This document shows, in pieces, positions 19,593 to 20,572 of a DNA stretch of 20,572 nt. The notes beneath the pieces were generated by a model. That model saw only the letters and a list, made by a program, of their open reading frames with translations. It did no database searches and was not told the DNA's origin. The DNA lies in the IMG/VR virus record IMGVR_UViG_3300021477_000032, positions 1-20,572 of that record, one strand, 5' to 3'. Each line of letters starts with the position of its first letter. Position 1 is the stretch's first letter. The stretch is from a virus. The position numbers and the translations under genes are program-made.

Positions 19593-20433
19593 AAAAGCAT
19601 TTGAGCATAATCTCAAAGCTGAGTTACATGCAGGGAAGCCAAAGGACCAATCGTTGGCCATTGCGTATTCTGTTAAACGCAAAGCCGGTAAGAAAAAGAT
19701 GGCCAAGGGCGGCGGAGTACATCAAGAAGACACTCCAATGGGCAAGGGCGTTTCGGCAGCTGGCTATCACGCTCGCTCAGCTAAAGAAATGGCTGACAAA
19801 TACGGCGCTACTGATAGCGCTCCATTGAATGTCGCAAAGCAAGCCCATCGCGAAAAACTCGCTGAACTAAAAGCTATGCCCAAAGTCCCCAAGTACGCCG
19901 AAGGCGGCGAAATCTCGGCTAAAGACGAAAAACGCCCTAATCCCAATGACTTATACAACGATGCTAAACAAGCACACCAGTCCGAAGCACGTAAACCCCT
20001 AAAGAATAGCGACTGGACCGATAACCCGACTGTAAAGCAAGCCCAAGCTAACAATAGCCGTAAAGTAATGCCTATTGCACGCCCTAAAATGGTGCCGACC
20101 AATGCATTCAGCACTAAGCTTTATAACCAAGAAGGCCAGCTAGAAGATAGCATGCCACCGTCCAGCCCTAAAGATCAGCCGGATCAGGACTATAACGAAA
20201 TGGGCGCTAAGCGTCAAGGACCTAAAGTCCCTGATATGGCTCATCAGCATAACAACGGTAAAGCACCTTATAAAGAAGAAATCGAAGACCAGTACAGCCA
20301 AGACGAAGCTGAATCAGACATGAAGCAAATGGCTGAAGGCGGGGACGTTACTCGCGGTCAAGAACTGGACAAAGGTCTTAAGGGCGAAATCAACAAGCTT
20401 ATCTCCTTCTCAAAGCAGAAGAAGATGGCCTAG
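19567..20433 (+). CDS. Basic low-complexity phage protein with AEGG repeats, apparently frame-broken at its end
   Basis: Read from GTG at 19567 (GAGG upstream), the 288-residue product starts MPLKKSSSKKAFEHNLKAEL and has a basic helical N-terminus (QSLAIAYSVKRKAGKKKMAKGG). The rest is a polar, probably disordered Lys/Glu/Gln/Pro-rich chain. Short glycine repeats recur: MAKGGGV (45), YAEGGEI (110) and MAEGGDV (255). A fourth, YADGGIL, occurs after the stop in the -1 frame, so the TAG at 20431 is probably not the native end. Such proteins sit in phage structural regions; function unknown. It may be a virion-internal or DNA-associated protein (inference). Confidence 0.7.
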   Translation: MPLKKSSSKKAFEHNLKAELHAGKPKDQSLAIAYSVKRKAGKKKMAKGGGVHQEDTPMGKGVSAAGYHARSAKEMADKYGATDSAPLNVAKQAHREKLAELKAMPKVPKYAEGGEISAKDEKRPNPNDLYNDAKQAHQSEARKPLKNSDWTDNPTVKQAQANNSRKVMPIARPKMVPTNAFSTKLYNQEGQLEDSMPPSSPKDQPDQDYNEMGAKRQGPKVPDMAHQHNNGKAPYKEEIEDQYSQDEAESDMKQMAEGGDVTRGQELDKGLKGEINKLISFSKQKKMA

Positions 20434-20572
20434 AGCATCCAGCCCATGAAGAAGAAGATAACGACCAAATGCGCCCGGATATGTCTGAGTACATGTCTGG
20501 CCGTATGCCAGCATATGCCGATGGCGGTATCCTGGGCGACGCGGAGGACACTTTAGATCCTAGCGTACCGTT
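20382..20572 (+). CDS. Continuation of the AEGG-repeat protein in the -1 frame (partial)
   Basis: This frame is open from 20382 to the window end. It encodes an acidic stretch (AEEDGLEHPAHEEEDND) and then MSGRMPAYADGGIL, another copy of the upstream repeat motif. No start codon precedes 20469 in this frame, and the ATG there has no proper Shine-Dalgarno site. The simplest reading is that translation passes from the upstream frame at CAAAG (20411-20415), joining SFSK to AEEDG. That would need a one-base indel (natural or from sequencing) or a -1 ribosomal slip. Confidence 0.6.

Overview
The window is a tightly packed piece of a double-stranded DNA tailed-phage genome (Caudoviricetes). It encodes a large terminase, a family-A DNA polymerase, an archaeo-eukaryotic-type primase fused to a DnaB-like helicase, a T4-like recombination set and virion-type small genes. 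Genes are joined almost end to end by ATGA, GTGA or TAATG overlaps. There are no rRNA, tRNA, transposase or integrase genes, and I see no CRISPR array. The host cannot be read from the sequence. Sigma70-type promoters with strong Shine-Dalgarno sites, and a possible lipobox, suggest a bacterial host, perhaps Gram-negative (inference).

Layout. Positions 1-1073 are on the minus strand: a UvsW-like SF2 helicase cut by the window edge, and upstream of it a membrane-anchored collagen-like protein. Positions 1085-1387 form a divergent control region with two rightward sigma70-like promoters, an untranslated stretch of about 170 bases between them, and a likely leftward promoter. Positions 1388-3811 hold small accessory genes: membrane peptides, a ClpP-fold protease and a possible UvsY-like mediator. 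Positions 3824-7638 carry the recombination/repair block: a small SH3-like protein, a RecA/UvsX-like recombinase, SbcD/gp47, SbcC/gp46 and an endonuclease VII-type nuclease. Positions 7635-9923 hold a second metallophosphoesterase, a lytic transglycosylase, a MazZ-like dATP/dGTP diphosphohydrolase and a HAD phosphatase. Positions 9935-14388 are the replisome: an SSB-like protein, the primase-helicase and the DNA polymerase.

A clear promoter at 14389 begins the packaging/virion half. It holds two small proteins (one with a helix-turn-helix), a GNAT acetyltransferase, a second promoter at 15552, two small proteins, a terminase small-subunit candidate and the large terminase. After a perfect stem-loop come a small protein, three tandem paralogous beta-rich proteins, a second endonuclease VII-type nuclease that looks like an inserted homing gene, and a basic protein with AEGG-type repeats. 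The reading frame of this last gene appears to break near 20412 and continue in the -1 frame to the window end.

How the parts fit together (inference): UvsW, the UvsX-like recombinase, gp46/47, a possible UvsY and endonuclease VII would give T4-style recombination-dependent replication and repair. The replication core itself is not T4-like: it is family-A polymerase plus primase-helicase. MazZ-like and HAD enzymes could adjust the nucleotide pool. The most unusual points are the collagen-like membrane protein coupled to a helicase gene, the ClpP-like protease lacking its third catalytic residue, the shared promoter architecture, the paralog trio, and the -1 frame break at the right end.
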